56,548 bases of DNA, taken from assembly GCA_012735585.1 (NCBI GenBank), contig JAAYGX010000042.1:1-56548 (forward strand), written 5' to 3'. Under the pieces are notes generated by a model, which saw only the letters and a list, made by a program, of their open reading frames with translations, made no database searches and had not been told where the DNA came from. This stretch comes from Tissierella sp. Lineage in GTDB: Bacteria > Bacillota > Clostridia > Tissierellales > Tissierellaceae. Shown here piece by piece: positions 43,748 through 52,341 of the stretch; within the stretch, counting starts at the first letter, position 1; each line of letters opens with the position of its first letter. The position numbers and the translations under genes were made by a program.

Positions 43748-44515
43748 ATGAAGCGAAGTTATCATTATTATTTGGTCTACAGAATTATAATGGTATTATT
43801 ATTATTAGTTATTTCCATATTAATAATTAATAAAAACAAAAATTATAATTTAATTAATGTATTTTCTCCCACAAAGGAATTACCAATTTATAGTGTCCAA
43901 AGGGATGATAAAAAGATAGCTATATCCTTTGATGCAGCTTATGGAGATGAATACACATTAGATATACTGGATACACTAGATAAATACAATGTTAAATCTA
44001 CATTTTTTCTTGTTAAGTTTTGGGTGGATAAATTTCCAGATCAAGTAGTTGAAATACATAAAAGAGGCCATGAAATTGGAAACCATTCTGCAACACATCC
44101 AAATATGAGCACATTGTCAAAGGAACAGATGATACAAGAATTAAATAGTACTGGAGACAGAATTTATGATTTAACTGGTGAAAAACCATTCTTATTTAGA
44201 CCACCATATGGGGACTATAATGATGCCTTGATACAAACATGTAGAGAAATTGGATATTACCCAATACAATGGGATATTGATTCATTGGATTGGAAGGAAT
44301 TTGGTGTACAGCCAGTTGTTGACACAGTACTTAGAAATGTAGATAGTGGTTCAATTGTTTTATTCCATAATAATGCAAAGTATATTAGCGAATACTTACC
44401 TATAGTAATAGAAAGATTGCAAGAAAAGGGTTTCGAGATTGTACCTATTTCTGAGTTGATACACTATGACAATTTCAGAATAGATAATAGCGGAAGACAA
44501 ATACCAAATAATTAG
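43748..44515 (+). CDS. Polysaccharide deacetylase, PdaB-like
   Basis: 255 residues. N-terminal signal anchor (IIMVLLLLVISILII), then a NodB-type deacetylase domain: motif 1 ISFDAAYGDE, which has a DAAY/DxAxG form as in PdaB, not the TFDDG of catalytic NodB; motif 2 HEIGNHSATHPNM with metal-binding His; motif 3 LFRPPYGDYN; motif 4 QWDIDSLDWKE; and motif 5 IVLFHNNAKY. PdaB is needed for stable spore cortex in Bacillus. AAAGGAGGAG before ATG 43748. Sits near spore genes, so a sporulation role is likely. Confidence 0.85.
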   Translation: MKRSYHYYLVYRIIMVLLLLVISILIINKNKNYNLINVFSPTKELPIYSVQRDDKKIAISFDAAYGDEYTLDILDTLDKYNVKSTFFLVKFWVDKFPDQVVEIHKRGHEIGNHSATHPNMSTLSKEQMIQELNSTGDRIYDLTGEKPFLFRPPYGDYNDALIQTCREIGYYPIQWDIDSLDWKEFGVQPVVDTVLRNVDSGSIVLFHNNAKYISEYLPIVIERLQEKGFEIVPISELIHYDNFRIDNSGRQIPNN

Positions 44516-44531
44516 CATTGAGGGGATAAGA

Positions 44532-45143
44532 GTGAATAATAAAAAAATCATATTTGTTGGAATAATTGAAGATAGACTATCTACTGTCGATTTCATAAAA
44601 GGTCTATTAATTACTTTTGAATACCAGCTAATTTATTCCAACGCCACAGGGAATATTATGATTTTAAGTAATGATAATATTAATTTAATACCAATATCAA
44701 TGAAACCAATGGAAGCAGCAGAAGTTGATAAATTTGGGTTCGAATTTGATTTTTTGATTATCAATATCATAGATTCAAAATTCGTAAAAGACACCTTTCT
44801 TAAAACTAAATTTAGAAACTGCGATTATTATATTATAAATACGGATGAGGATAATCTAAACCTACTATCCATTGAATCCCTAGATGGCATTGTAATCACA
44901 TACGGCTTCAATAGCAAGGCTACAATGACAATATCCAGCCATATTATAGATCAGAGCATGGAAGCCAGTTTATGTTTACAGAGAGAGATCATTACACTAT
45001 TTGGAGATAGGGTAAGTTCTTTTGAATTTATTATAGAAATCCAATCAAAGAACAAAGACCATATATATTCCGTTTTAGCTGCATCTATTCTGTCCCTTGT
45101 TATGGGTGAAAAAATTCAGCTAGAAAAAACCATAAAAATTTAA
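44532..45143 (+). CDS. Conserved clostridial protein of unknown function
   Basis: 203 residues, soluble. Beta-alpha pattern with a nucleotide-binding look at the start (IIFVGIIEDRLSTVDFIKG) and a Mur-ligase-like block VITYGFNSKATMTISS (~120-135), but no P-loop. Begins 17 nt after the deacetylase with GAGGGGATAAG as ribosome binding site (GTG start), so it is likely in the same transcript. I do not recognise a described family; a relation to the C-terminal domain of Mur-type ligases is only a guess. Confidence 0.6.
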   Translation: MNNKKIIFVGIIEDRLSTVDFIKGLLITFEYQLIYSNATGNIMILSNDNINLIPISMKPMEAAEVDKFGFEFDFLIINIIDSKFVKDTFLKTKFRNCDYYIINTDEDNLNLLSIESLDGIVITYGFNSKATMTISSHIIDQSMEASLCLQREIITLFGDRVSSFEFIIEIQSKNKDHIYSVLAASILSLVMGEKIQLEKTIKI

Positions 45144-45252
45144 GAGCCACGGAAAACGTCAAAAAATCATTTCTATATCGTCATATTCTTTATTTTATTT
45201 GAATAACTATAGAAGGAGATTATTCAATAAGAAGAATAGGGAGGGTACATTG

Positions 45253-45927
45253 ATGTTGGAAAAAAATGTGGATACAAATATGGTGAGGATTGTTGGGCGT
45301 ATCAATGGGGAGAAGGAGTTTAGTCATGAGATGTATGGTGAAAGATTCTATAATATTTATCTAGAGGTACCTAGATTAAGTGAATCTGTAGACCAGTTAC
45401 CAATAACTATTTCTGAAAGATTGTTGATAGGTATTGACATCGACCTGGGGCAGTATGTTATTATTGAAGGACAATTGAGATCTTACAATAGATATATTGA
45501 ATCTGCAAATAGGCTGGTGTTGACTATATTTGCTAGAGAAATCTATTCTCCAAGTGAAGAAGAATTAGAAGAAGTCTTAAGAAAGCCTAATGAAATTTAT
45601 CTAGATGGGTATATATGCAAGAAACCCATTTATAGGGTAACTCCTTTTGGTAGAGAAATAACCGATTTATTAGTAGCGGTCAATAGGGCCTATAATAAGT
45701 CTGATTACATTCCGTGTATTGCCTGGGGAAGAAATGCCAGATTCTGTGAAAAATTGGTTGTAGGAGATCATATAAAGGTTTGGGGACGCATTCAAAGCAG
45801 AGAGTATCAAAAGAAACTTCCATCAGGAGATGTGGAAACTAAGGTTGCTTATGAGGTTTCAATAACTAAGCTAGAATTCGTTGAAAACGATAATAATAGG
45901 ATAGATATAACAGACGAGGAAGGATAA
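45253..45927 (+). CDS. Tandem OB-fold, SSB-like protein
   Basis: 224 residues, two OB-fold halves. The first (~5-105) has NMVRIVGRINGEKEFSHEM and ERLLIGIDIDLGQYVIIEGQ; the second (~115-215) has the SSB-like run IYLDGYICKKPIYRVTPFGREIT, in which TPxGREI recalls single-stranded-DNA-binding proteins, then YIPCIAWGRNA and GDHIKVWGRIQSREYQK. No acidic tail for protein docking is present. AGGGAGGG 6 nt upstream selects ATG 45253. Probably binds single-stranded DNA; a repair or sporulation-specific role is open. Confidence 0.75.
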   Translation: MLEKNVDTNMVRIVGRINGEKEFSHEMYGERFYNIYLEVPRLSESVDQLPITISERLLIGIDIDLGQYVIIEGQLRSYNRYIESANRLVLTIFAREIYSPSEEELEEVLRKPNEIYLDGYICKKPIYRVTPFGREITDLLVAVNRAYNKSDYIPCIAWGRNARFCEKLVVGDHIKVWGRIQSREYQKKLPSGDVETKVAYEVSITKLEFVENDNNRIDITDEEG

Positions 45928-45935
45928 GATAAATA

Positions 45936-46073
45936 ATGGATGCAAAATTGATAATTAGTGTTATAATATTTATTATATTAATAAGTTATCAATATACTCT
46001 TAATCTTATTTTAAGGGAGCTTAGGGAAATTAAAAACTACCTTAAGAAAAACTCCAAAAATATTGAGCATTAA
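45936..46073 (+). CDS. 45-residue single-pass membrane protein
   Basis: ATG 45936 has GAGGAAGGAT 7 nt upstream, inside the end of the SSB-like gene. One hydrophobic helix (LIISVIIFIILISYQYTLNL) then a basic amphipathic tail RELREIKNYLKKNSKNIEH. It lies in the 159-nt gap ahead of hpt and ends just before the hpt ribosome binding site, so it is a member of that operon. Function unknown. Confidence 0.6.
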   Translation: MDAKLIISVIIFIILISYQYTLNLILRELREIKNYLKKNSKNIEH

Positions 46074-46086
46074 TGGGGGGAGAAAT

Positions 46087-46611
46087 TTGGAAAGCAACAA
46101 AAGACAAAAAACTCTATTTTCTAGAGAAGAAATTGCTGAAAGAGTTAGGGAATTAGGAATTGAGATTAGTAAAGATTATAAGGAAAAAGATTTAGTTGTG
46201 GTTTCCTTATTAAGGGGAAGTTTTGTATTTACATCTGATTTAGTCAGAGAATTATCCATTCCTGTGGAAGTAGATTTTATGACTACATCAAGTTATGGCC
46301 ATAGCGAGGAATCAAGTGGGCTCGTGGATATAGTACATGATTTAAGAACCGATATAGAAGGTAAGGATGTACTTATTGTTGATGATATAATGGACTCAGG
46401 ATTTACTCTTGAAAATGTTGTGAAACATTTAGAAAAGAAATCTCCAAAATCCATTAAAATAAGTGTTATGTTAGATAAACCAAGTAGAAGAAAAGTAAAC
46501 TTATCACCAGATTATGTTGGATTTGCTATACCTGATGTATTTATCGTTGGTTATGGTTTGAATTATGGGGATTTTTACAGGAATATTCCATATATTTTTA
46601 CATTTGAGTAA
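46087..46611 (+). CDS. hpt: Hypoxanthine phosphoribosyltransferase
   Basis: 174 residues; purine-salvage enzyme making IMP or GMP from hypoxanthine or guanine and PRPP. Seen: LLRGSFVFTSDLVREL (PPi loop), FMTTSSYG (flexible catalytic loop), the PRPP motif VLIVDDIMDSGFTL (~98-111), and the base-binding YVGFAIPDVFIVGYGLNY. TTG 46087 is the start because GGGGGGAG lies 4-5 nt upstream; the longer frame from TTG 46063 overlaps the site. Followed by a hairpin at 46615. Confidence 0.95.
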   Translation: MESNKRQKTLFSREEIAERVRELGIEISKDYKEKDLVVVSLLRGSFVFTSDLVRELSIPVEVDFMTTSSYGHSEESSGLVDIVHDLRTDIEGKDVLIVDDIMDSGFTLENVVKHLEKKSPKSIKISVMLDKPSRRKVNLSPDYVGFAIPDVFIVGYGLNYGDFYRNIPYIFTFE

Positions 46612-46614
46612 TAA

Positions 46615-46645
46615 ACACCTACAGGATTCCTGTAGGTGTATTTAA
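46615..46645 (+). terminator. Hairpin after hpt
   Basis: ACACCTACAGG / CCTGTAGGTGT, 11-bp perfect stem with a 3-nt loop, then ATTTAAT. Short T content, so termination may be partial. Confidence 0.65.
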
Positions 46646-46668
46646 TAAGATAAATAGAGGGGGATGGT

Positions 46669-47658
46669 ATGAGATATAGAAAGAAACCTTCCATATTTGA
46701 AGTAAATTTATTATTTTTACTGTTAGGTATTTCTTTATTAACTATAGGTGGATTTGTACAAACTAGAGAACTATTTTCAGGTCTCTTGATCACAGAGTAT
46801 ATTTTGATTCTAGTACCATGTTTGCTATTCCTAAAAATTAAAAGAGTACCCATTAAGGAAACTCTAAGGCTCAATAAAATTGGGCTAAAACAAATTATAT
46901 TAGCAATAGTTATAACTATATTTACCTATCCTTTAGCTGTCTTCTTACAGGCTATATTTATTGGAATTCTTAATATTTTTAAAGATATGATGCCTACAAC
47001 TGTTCCCATGCCAAACGATGAGATTCAATATTTAATTAGCTTCTTTATAATAGCTATAACTCCTGGCATATGTGAGGAAATCATGTTTCGAGGTGTCATA
47101 ATGGATGCTTATAGCCGTCTTGGTTATAGAAAGAGTATTATAATTTCTGCTTTATTGTTTGGGATATTTCATTTTAATTTAATGAATTTTGTAGGTCCAA
47201 CAATACTAGGGGTCGTCTTTGGTATAATGGTATATAAAACCAATTCCATATATTCATCTATAATAGCTCATACAACTAATAATGGTATAGCTTTAACAAT
47301 TGGATTCTTCTTGAATAAATACCAAGAAGAAATAGATGGTATACTGATGGAACCAGCTATGGTTTCGGAAACAGCTTCTATAGGAATTGGTAGTATTATT
47401 TTGCCATTTATATTTTTAGTTTGTTGTTTTTTAATGGTGAAGATTTTGCTGGGAAAATTGGAACCAGTTAACAAAGAAAAAGAAGTAGAAAATAATTTTC
47501 TATTTGATAGCCCTGTTGATATTGAATCTGCCATAGAAGACTTATATAATTATGAAGATGCTTCTCCTAAAGATAGAAGGTTAGGTAAAAAATATTTACC
47601 TGTAGTTATTGTTATATTTATATTTGTACTGATCAATTGGCTATACTTTTTTCTTTAA
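46669..47658 (+). CDS. CPBP-family intramembrane metalloprotease
   Basis: 329 residues, about eight membrane helices. The three ABI/CPBP motifs are present: CEEIMFRG (EExxxR), FGIFHFN (FxxxH) and AHTTNNG (HxxxN). These Glu/His residues form the active site inside the membrane; family members process peptides or act in bacteriocin immunity. The C-terminal region has a ~50-residue acidic cytoplasmic stretch (NNFLFDSPVDIESAIEDLYN) before the last helix. AGAGGGGGA precedes ATG. Confidence 0.9.
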   Translation: MRYRKKPSIFEVNLLFLLLGISLLTIGGFVQTRELFSGLLITEYILILVPCLLFLKIKRVPIKETLRLNKIGLKQIILAIVITIFTYPLAVFLQAIFIGILNIFKDMMPTTVPMPNDEIQYLISFFIIAITPGICEEIMFRGVIMDAYSRLGYRKSIIISALLFGIFHFNLMNFVGPTILGVVFGIMVYKTNSIYSSIIAHTTNNGIALTIGFFLNKYQEEIDGILMEPAMVSETASIGIGSIILPFIFLVCCFLMVKILLGKLEPVNKEKEVENNFLFDSPVDIESAIEDLYNYEDASPKDRRLGKKYLPVVIVIFIFVLINWLYFFL

Positions 47659-47708
47659 GGAATAAATTGACTCTATTGTCTCCATACTAAATATATGGAG
47701 GGGATTGT

Positions 47709-47900
47709 ATGAGTAATAATACAAGGAAAAATAAGAAAAAGAAAATAGAAACAGAAGATGATAGATTAAAATATGAAATAGCTGGGGAGTTAGGACTATT
47801 AGATAAAATTGAGGAAGTTGGTTGGGCAGGGCTTACTGCTAAAGAATCTGGCAGAATCGGTGGTATAATGACCTCAAGAAAAAGAAAAAAACAAAACTAG
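47709..47900 (+). CDS. Minor alpha/beta-type (SspF-like) small acid-soluble spore protein
   Basis: 63 residues. LKYEIAGELGLLDKIEEVGWAGLTAKESGRIGG is aligned with the minor SASP/SspF pattern (written here in parts: LKYEIAGELG, EEVGWAGLTAKESGRIGG); strongly basic ends (NKKKKIETEDD, RKRKKQN) fit DNA binding. TATGGAGGGG lies 7 nt before ATG. Together with the SASP at 43335 it supports an endospore former. A forespore promoter is expected. Confidence 0.85.
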   Translation: MSNNTRKNKKKKIETEDDRLKYEIAGELGLLDKIEEVGWAGLTAKESGRIGGIMTSRKRKKQN

Positions 47901-47924
47901 ATACAGAATAGGGGTATTTTTGGA

Positions 47925-48668
47925 ATGGAAATGTATGATAATTTTGCATATTTGTATGATGAATTGATGAATGATTTTGATTATGAGCAGTGGTTTGAAT
48001 ATATAAAAGAAATTTTTCATAAATATAATAAGAATCCAGTAGATATACTGGAAATGGCTTGTGGTACGGGAAGTCTATCTTATTATATTGGGAAAGAGGG
48101 GTACAAGCTTACATGCTTTGATTTATCAGAGGAAATGCTATCCATCGCCTATGAAAAATTAAAAAGACTAAAAAACGTGAAAATTTTAAGACAAGATATG
48201 ACTAGATTTACTATTAATAAGAAGTTTGACTCTGTTATTTCCATATGTGACAGTATAAACTATATTTTGGATAGGGAAGATTTATTAAAGACCTTCACCA
48301 ATGTCTACAATCATTTAAACGATGATGGGATATTTATATTTGATATGAATTCTTATTATAAACTAAAAGAAGTCATAGGCAATAATGTCTTTGTGGAAGA
48401 CAGGGATAATATATATTATACATGGCAGAATAACTATGACGATGTAAAGGATATATGTGAGTTTTATTTAACATTTTTCTATAGTGAAGATGGAGAAAAT
48501 TTCATTAGATTTGATGAAAAACATCTGGAAAAAGCTTACAAGAATGAGGAGATAATTTCGCTGCTTAAAGAAGCAGGATTCCCAAATATAGAAGTTTATG
48601 ATGGATTTTCATTTAATAGTCCAGGAAAGAAAAGTGAAAGAATCAATTATGTGGCAACTAAAATTTAA
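47925..48668 (+). CDS. Class I SAM-dependent methyltransferase
   Basis: 247 residues, soluble. SAM motif I ILEMACGTGSLSYYIG (~40-55), acidic strand end CFDLSEEMLSIA (~62-73), motif II ILRQDMTRF, and post-motif FDSVISICDSINYI. The C-terminal half is the DUF-type beta region (FYLTFFYSEDGENFIRFDEKH) typical of the small clostridial methyltransferase near csp and hslO. Substrate unknown. Confidence 0.9.
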   Translation: MEMYDNFAYLYDELMNDFDYEQWFEYIKEIFHKYNKNPVDILEMACGTGSLSYYIGKEGYKLTCFDLSEEMLSIAYEKLKRLKNVKILRQDMTRFTINKKFDSVISICDSINYILDREDLLKTFTNVYNHLNDDGIFIFDMNSYYKLKEVIGNNVFVEDRDNIYYTWQNNYDDVKDICEFYLTFFYSEDGENFIRFDEKHLEKAYKNEEIISLLKEAGFPNIEVYDGFSFNSPGKKSERINYVATKI

Positions 48669-48707
48669 GGTCAGGCTGCATACGTATGCCCATTGTGGGG
48701 TAAATTA

Positions 48708-48736
48708 TTGACAAATACTTATGTATTTGGTAGAGT
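48708..48736 (+). promoter_or_regulatory. Promoter of the cold-shock gene
   Basis: TTGACA (48708-48713), 17-bp spacer, TAGAGT (48731-48736); -10 is weak but placed right before the csp leader. Confidence 0.55.
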
Positions 48737-48775
48737 TATTTTTAATGAAGTAGTTTTAAATGGAGGAATGTTTAA

Positions 48776-48976
48776 ATGGTAAAGGGTACAGTAAAATGGT
48801 TCAATGCTACTAAGGGTTTTGGATTTTTATCAACTGATGAAGGTGATGACGTTTTTGTTCACTTCTCAGCTATTCAAGGAGACGGATTTAAAAGTCTTGA
48901 TGAGGGAGAGTCGGTTGAATTTGAAGTAGTTGATGGGGAAAAAGGCCCTCAAGCTACGAATGTAGTTAAACTATAG
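48776..48976 (+). CDS. Cold-shock protein (CspA family)
   Basis: 66 residues, single OB fold. RNA-binding motifs KGFGFL (RNP1) and VFVHF (RNP2) are complete, with the conserved opening [13 protein letters not shown]. It acts as an RNA chaperone in the cytoplasm. TGGAGGA 8 nt before ATG. Monocistronic, ending at 49011-49036. Confidence 0.97.
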   Translation: MVKGTVKWFNATKGFGFLSTDEGDDVFVHFSAIQGDGFKSLDEGESVEFEVVDGEKGPQATNVVKL

Positions 48977-49010
48977 TAATTAATTTAAATTAAATACTTT
49001 GGAAACTATG

Positions 49011-49036
49011 AAAAGCCCCTTTTGGGGCTTTTATTA
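49011..49036 (+). terminator. Rho-independent terminator of csp
   Basis: AAAAGCCCC / GGGGCTTTT with loop TTTT, then ATTAT; the stem is GC-rich. Confidence 0.88.
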
Positions 49037-49060
49037 TGAATATATTAAAGTTTTTGTCGT

Positions 49061-49132
49061 GTCATTCTGAGACCTAGTCGAAGAATCTTGTTATACTAAA
49101 ATATACAAGATCCTAGACTCATACTCAGGATG
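49061..49132. repeat. GTCATTCTGAG inverted repeat element, copy 2
   Basis: 72 nt with outer arms GTCATTCTGAGACCTAG / CTCATACTCAGGATG (imperfect) and inner CGAAGAATCTTG / CAAGATCC. It matches copy 1 at 35663 in both outer arms and spacing but has more mismatches, as expected for an older copy. Lies between csp and hslO. Confidence 0.7.
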
Positions 49133-49163
49133 TTCTTATTTTAGATAAAAGGATGTGAGCTAA

Positions 49164-50024
49164 GTGAAGGATTATTTAATCAAAGGGATTGATGAATTAG
49201 GTAGAATAAGGGTGTATGTAGCTAGTTCAACTAATCTTGTAGAAAATGCTAGGATTACACATAATACATCGCCTACGGCCTCAGCTGCTTTAGGCAGAAC
49301 ATTAACTGCTGGTGTTATGATGGGTGCCATGATGAAAAATGAAAAAGATGTATTGACTCTAAAAATATCAGGTGGAGGACCAGCAGGTAATATTTATGTA
49401 GTTTCAAGAAACAATGGTATTATTAAAGGATATATAGATAATCCCCAAGCAGATGTACCTAGTAGAGCAGATGGAAAGCTTGATGTTGGTGCTCTAGTGG
49501 GGAACAATGGTAGTATAACTACTATAATGGATTTAGGATTAAGGGAGCCATATGTTGGTCAGTCTAATATAGTATCAGGAGAGATAGCAGAAGATATAGC
49601 AAATTTTTATGCTGTTTCAGAGCAGCAGCCATCGGCTGTTAGTCTTGGGGTTTTAGTCGATAAGGATATATCCATAAAAGCAGCTGGAGGATATATCATA
49701 CAGTTACTACCTGGAGTATCAGATCAGGATATTGATAAAATAGAGGCTAAGTTAGCAAGTATAGAACCAGTATCAGCTATGATTGACAAAGGTATGACTC
49801 CAGAAGAGATCGTGGACAGTATATTAGGCGATTTTAATATGCAAATCCTTGAAAAAATGGACATCGAATATAAATGTGATTGTTCAAGAGAGAGGATTGA
49901 GCAGGTTATTATAAGCCTTGGAAAACAAGAAATTGTAGATATTATCGAAGAAGATGGCCAAGCAGAAATTGTTTGTCATTTCTGTGATACTAAGCACCAA
50001 TTTAATAAAAAAGAATTAAAATAA
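49164..50024 (+). CDS. hslO: Redox-regulated chaperone Hsp33
   Basis: 286 residues. N-terminal domain 1-~230 with the SASP-like TNLVENARITHNTSPTASAAL and the GGGPAGNIYVVS block; the C-terminal zinc site has CDC (~236-238) and CHFC (~269-272), the redox switch that releases zinc under oxidative stress to activate holdase activity. GTG 49164 has AAAGGATG 9 nt upstream. Monocistronic; a tRNA promoter follows immediately after the stop. Confidence 0.96.
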   Translation: MKDYLIKGIDELGRIRVYVASSTNLVENARITHNTSPTASAALGRTLTAGVMMGAMMKNEKDVLTLKISGGGPAGNIYVVSRNNGIIKGYIDNPQADVPSRADGKLDVGALVGNNGSITTIMDLGLREPYVGQSNIVSGEIAEDIANFYAVSEQQPSAVSLGVLVDKDISIKAAGGYIIQLLPGVSDQDIDKIEAKLASIEPVSAMIDKGMTPEEIVDSILGDFNMQILEKMDIEYKCDCSRERIEQVIISLGKQEIVDIIEEDGQAEIVCHFCDTKHQFNKKELK

Positions 50025-50032
50025 AATTCTTG

Positions 50033-50061
50033 TTGACAACTTCAAATAATTATTGTATACT
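50033..50061 (+). promoter_or_regulatory. Promoter of the tRNA cluster
   Basis: Perfect TTGACA (50033-50038), 17-bp spacer, TATACT (50056-50061), 17 nt ahead of tRNA-Phe. Confidence 0.85.
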
Positions 50062-50077
50062 AATCATTGTGGCACTG

Positions 50078-50153
50078 GCCCGGATAGCTCAGTCGGTAGA
50101 GCAGTAGACTGAAAATCTACGTGTCGCTGGTTCGATTCCGGCTCCGGGCACCA
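50078..50153 (+). tRNA. tRNA-Phe (GAA)
   Basis: 76 nt with CCA encoded. Acceptor GCCCGGA / TCCGGGC, anticodon loop CTGAAAA in stem GTAGA / TCTAC, and T loop TTCGATT. Anticodon GAA reads Phe codons. Confidence 0.98.
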
Positions 50154-50169
50154 CTAATGATTTACATAT

Positions 50170-50244
50170 GCGGAAGTGGCTCAGTGGTAGAGCATCGCCT
50201 TGCCAAGGCGAGGGTCGCGAGTTCGAATCTCGTCTTCCGCTCCA
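50170..50244 (+). tRNA. tRNA-Gly (GCC)
   Basis: 75 nt with CCA encoded. Acceptor GCGGAAG / CTTCCGC, discriminator T, anticodon loop TTGCCAA, T loop TTCGAAT. Sixteen nt after tRNA-Phe. Confidence 0.98.
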
Positions 50245-50247
50245 TTC

Positions 50248-50351
50248 ATGACCTAACACAATGAGCGATAGCGAATTGCATGTAGGTCAGATGTAGCAGC
50301 ACCAAATTTGCACGACCGTAGGGAGTGAGCAAATTTGAGTAGCGTGCCTAC
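50248..50351 (+). repeat. Structured intergenic repeat, copy B
   Basis: Same block order as copy A at 34471: ATGACCTAAC, GTAGGTCAGATG, TAGCAGCACC, then TAGCGTGCCTAC. Its hairpins have their own arms (ACAAT / ATTGCAT with loop GAGCGATAGCGA; AAATTTGC / GCAAATTT), which pair although they differ from copy A. Sits between tRNA-Gly and tRNA-Cys inside one transcription unit. The 71 nt behind it (to 50422) show no gene. Confidence 0.75.
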
Positions 50352-50422
50352 TAAACGGTTTCGTCGAAGCGATAGCGGAGACACAATAATCAAGTTGTCC
50401 TGTAAGGGCTCCAATGATTTTT

Positions 50423-50496
50423 GGCGGCATAGCCAAGTGGTAAGGCAGAGGCCTGCAAAGCCTTTACCCCCAGTTCAAATCTGGGTGCCGCCTCCA
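50423..50496 (+). tRNA. tRNA-Cys (GCA)
   Basis: 74 nt with CCA encoded. Acceptor GGCGGCA / TGCCGCC, discriminator T, anticodon loop CTGCAAA, T loop TTCAAAT. It is separated from tRNA-Gly by the structured repeat, copy B. Confidence 0.97.
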
Positions 50497-50509
50497 TAAA
50501 ATATTTGAA

Positions 50510-50546
50510 AAAGTCTACTGCAAAATTTAAGCAGTAGACTTTTTTA
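50510..50546 (+). terminator. Terminator of the tRNA cluster
   Basis: AAAGTCTACTGC / GCAGTAGACTTT, 12-bp stem with a 9-nt loop, followed by TTTATTTTTT. Confidence 0.9.
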
Positions 50547-50591
50547 TTTTTTGGGTAAAATAAATATAATTATAAATTTAGGAGATATAAA

Positions 50592-51338
50592 ATGTTACCT
50601 AATCCATTTATACCAATAAAAGATGCTGATACTGTCACTGTAGCTGGTAATTCAGATAAAGAAATAATTGATTCTTTAAAAAAATTAAAATTAAATATAA
50701 TACCCACAATCAAATGCTTAGAAGTAGATGAATCAATATCATATCACCCTGATATAGTGATTCATCCTATTAACCATAATACATTAGTAATTGCACCAAA
50801 CGTATTTGACTATTATAAAGATGCTTTAAAAAACACTAATATAAAATTAATTAAGGGTGAAAAAAAATTAGGAGTCAAGTATCCAGATGATATTGCATAT
50901 AATATAGGAAGAATGAAAAATATAGCCATTCATAATTTTGATTACACCGATGAAATACTGAAATTTTATTTAAATAAAGAAGGTCTTGAATTAATAAATG
51001 TAAAACAAGGTTATACTAAATGCTCAATGGCAATAATAGATGAAGTAAGCTGCATAACAGCGGATAAGCCCATATATGAAATACTAAGTAAAAAAGGCTA
51101 CTCAATTTTATTCATTGAACCTGGACATATAGCTTTAGAGCGCCAGAAATATGGATTTATAGGTGGAGCAACAGGGTCTTATTCAAAAAATATGATTTTG
51201 TTTTCAGGAACATTAGATCTGCATCCAGATAAGGAAAGTATCTTTGAATTTATTAAAGGCAAAAACAAAACTGTCCATTTTTTATCAAAGAAAAATATTG
51301 TGGATATTGGGACTATAATTAGCCTTAACTGTAACTAG
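50592..51338 (+). CDS. DUF6873 GME-fold protein
   Basis: 248 residues. Repeated beta-alpha units characteristic of the GME/amidinotransferase fold: PDIVIHPINHNTLVIAPN, KLGVKYPDDIAYNIGRMKN and QGYTKCSMAIIDEVSCITAD, with a Cys-Ser pair in KCSMAIID that may be a catalytic-site equivalent; in amidinotransferases a Cys is the nucleophile. Family DUF6873 has no known activity. Starts after the tRNA terminator; ribosome binding site TAGGAGATA. No operon partner is obvious, though ytxC follows at 51405. Confidence 0.75.
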   Translation: MLPNPFIPIKDADTVTVAGNSDKEIIDSLKKLKLNIIPTIKCLEVDESISYHPDIVIHPINHNTLVIAPNVFDYYKDALKNTNIKLIKGEKKLGVKYPDDIAYNIGRMKNIAIHNFDYTDEILKFYLNKEGLELINVKQGYTKCSMAIIDEVSCITADKPIYEILSKKGYSILFIEPGHIALERQKYGFIGGATGSYSKNMILFSGTLDLHPDKESIFEFIKGKNKTVHFLSKKNIVDIGTIISLNCN

Positions 51339-51404
51339 TGTTAAATTTTATATAGTATATGAGAAATTTAAAGGGTACATACTAGTAAAGAAGGGAGTGG
51401 AATT

Positions 51405-52262
51405 ATGGAACCCATAAAAATCGGTAGTACTGTACCTGCTGAAAAAATTCACAATATTATTGAAAAGTTCTCTTGTAAAAAGAGCTTAAATATAAATTAT
51501 GAAGTATATAATGATAGATTTGTTTATACTTTTACCTTAAATAAAAAAAGATCTGATGGAGATATAGCCTTATATAATACTTTAGCAAATTTTGCCTACG
51601 ATATAATAATTAATTTCTATTCGGAAAAAATAATTTATCTTAGAACAAGTCGCTTTCTAAATGATATAGAAGGGGTTGACAAATCAAAGGTTCTAGAAGA
51701 AGTTAATAAGGTCCTATTGGATAGAAAACAATTAGTAGAAGAAAAGGAGAAGTTCAAGAATGATCTATTGGATTATCTAATAGAAAATAATACTTTGATT
51801 ATAGATGGATATTTAACCTTCCGATCAAAAGCTTTTATTGAAATCGTAGATAAAGCTATTGAAAAAACAATGGAAAAGATATACTTGCTAATAGAATATA
51901 ACGAGTATATTGATACATTGCAATTTTTCGTAGATACACAATATTCTCAAGTAGAATTAGTCAATGTTTTAATCACTAAAGACAGTATTCAACTACTAGA
52001 CTCCTATAACAACAAGATAAACAATTCAGAGATTAGTTCATTATTGGAAGAAATATTTTATGAAGATATCAGTGAATCAGATGTTATCTTAAGTTCATTA
52101 CTTGCTTTAGCACCAGAAAATATAGTGATACATGGCAATGAATATGATGATAGCGAAATAGTCATCGTTCTAAAAGAAATTTTTAGAGATCGAATACACA
52201 ATTGTAGTGGATGCGATTTATGTTTAGTTAATTCAATAGGGATAAAAAATACAGAGAGTTGA
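51405..52262 (+). CDS. ytxC: YtxC-like sporulation protein
   Basis: 285 residues, helical and acidic. Family blocks seen: EKFSCKKSLNINYEVYNDRF, KNDLLDYLIENNTLIIDGYLTFR, and VNVLITKDSIQLLDSYNNKI. The protein ends with HNCSGCDLC, a Cys cluster (CxxC-x-x-C) that looks metal-binding. YtxC is annotated as a putative sporulation protein in Bacillus and clostridia and is often next to thrS; here hisS and thrS follow. AAGGGAGTG precedes ATG. Confidence 0.85.
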   Translation: MEPIKIGSTVPAEKIHNIIEKFSCKKSLNINYEVYNDRFVYTFTLNKKRSDGDIALYNTLANFAYDIIINFYSEKIIYLRTSRFLNDIEGVDKSKVLEEVNKVLLDRKQLVEEKEKFKNDLLDYLIENNTLIIDGYLTFRSKAFIEIVDKAIEKTMEKIYLLIEYNEYIDTLQFFVDTQYSQVELVNVLITKDSIQLLDSYNNKINNSEISSLLEEIFYEDISESDVILSSLLALAPENIVIHGNEYDDSEIVIVLKEIFRDRIHNCSGCDLCLVNSIGIKNTES

Positions 52263-52341
52263 GAATATCAACTCTTTTTCTTTGACTTTTTCTTCATAAA
52301 TGGTATCATAATAAGAAAGAAAACAGTGGAGGAATGAATTA

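Noticed and set aside
50248-50351. Structured repeat considered as a further tRNA or tmRNA fragment
   Set aside because: No T loop, acceptor stem or CCA, and the same blocks recur next to trpS.
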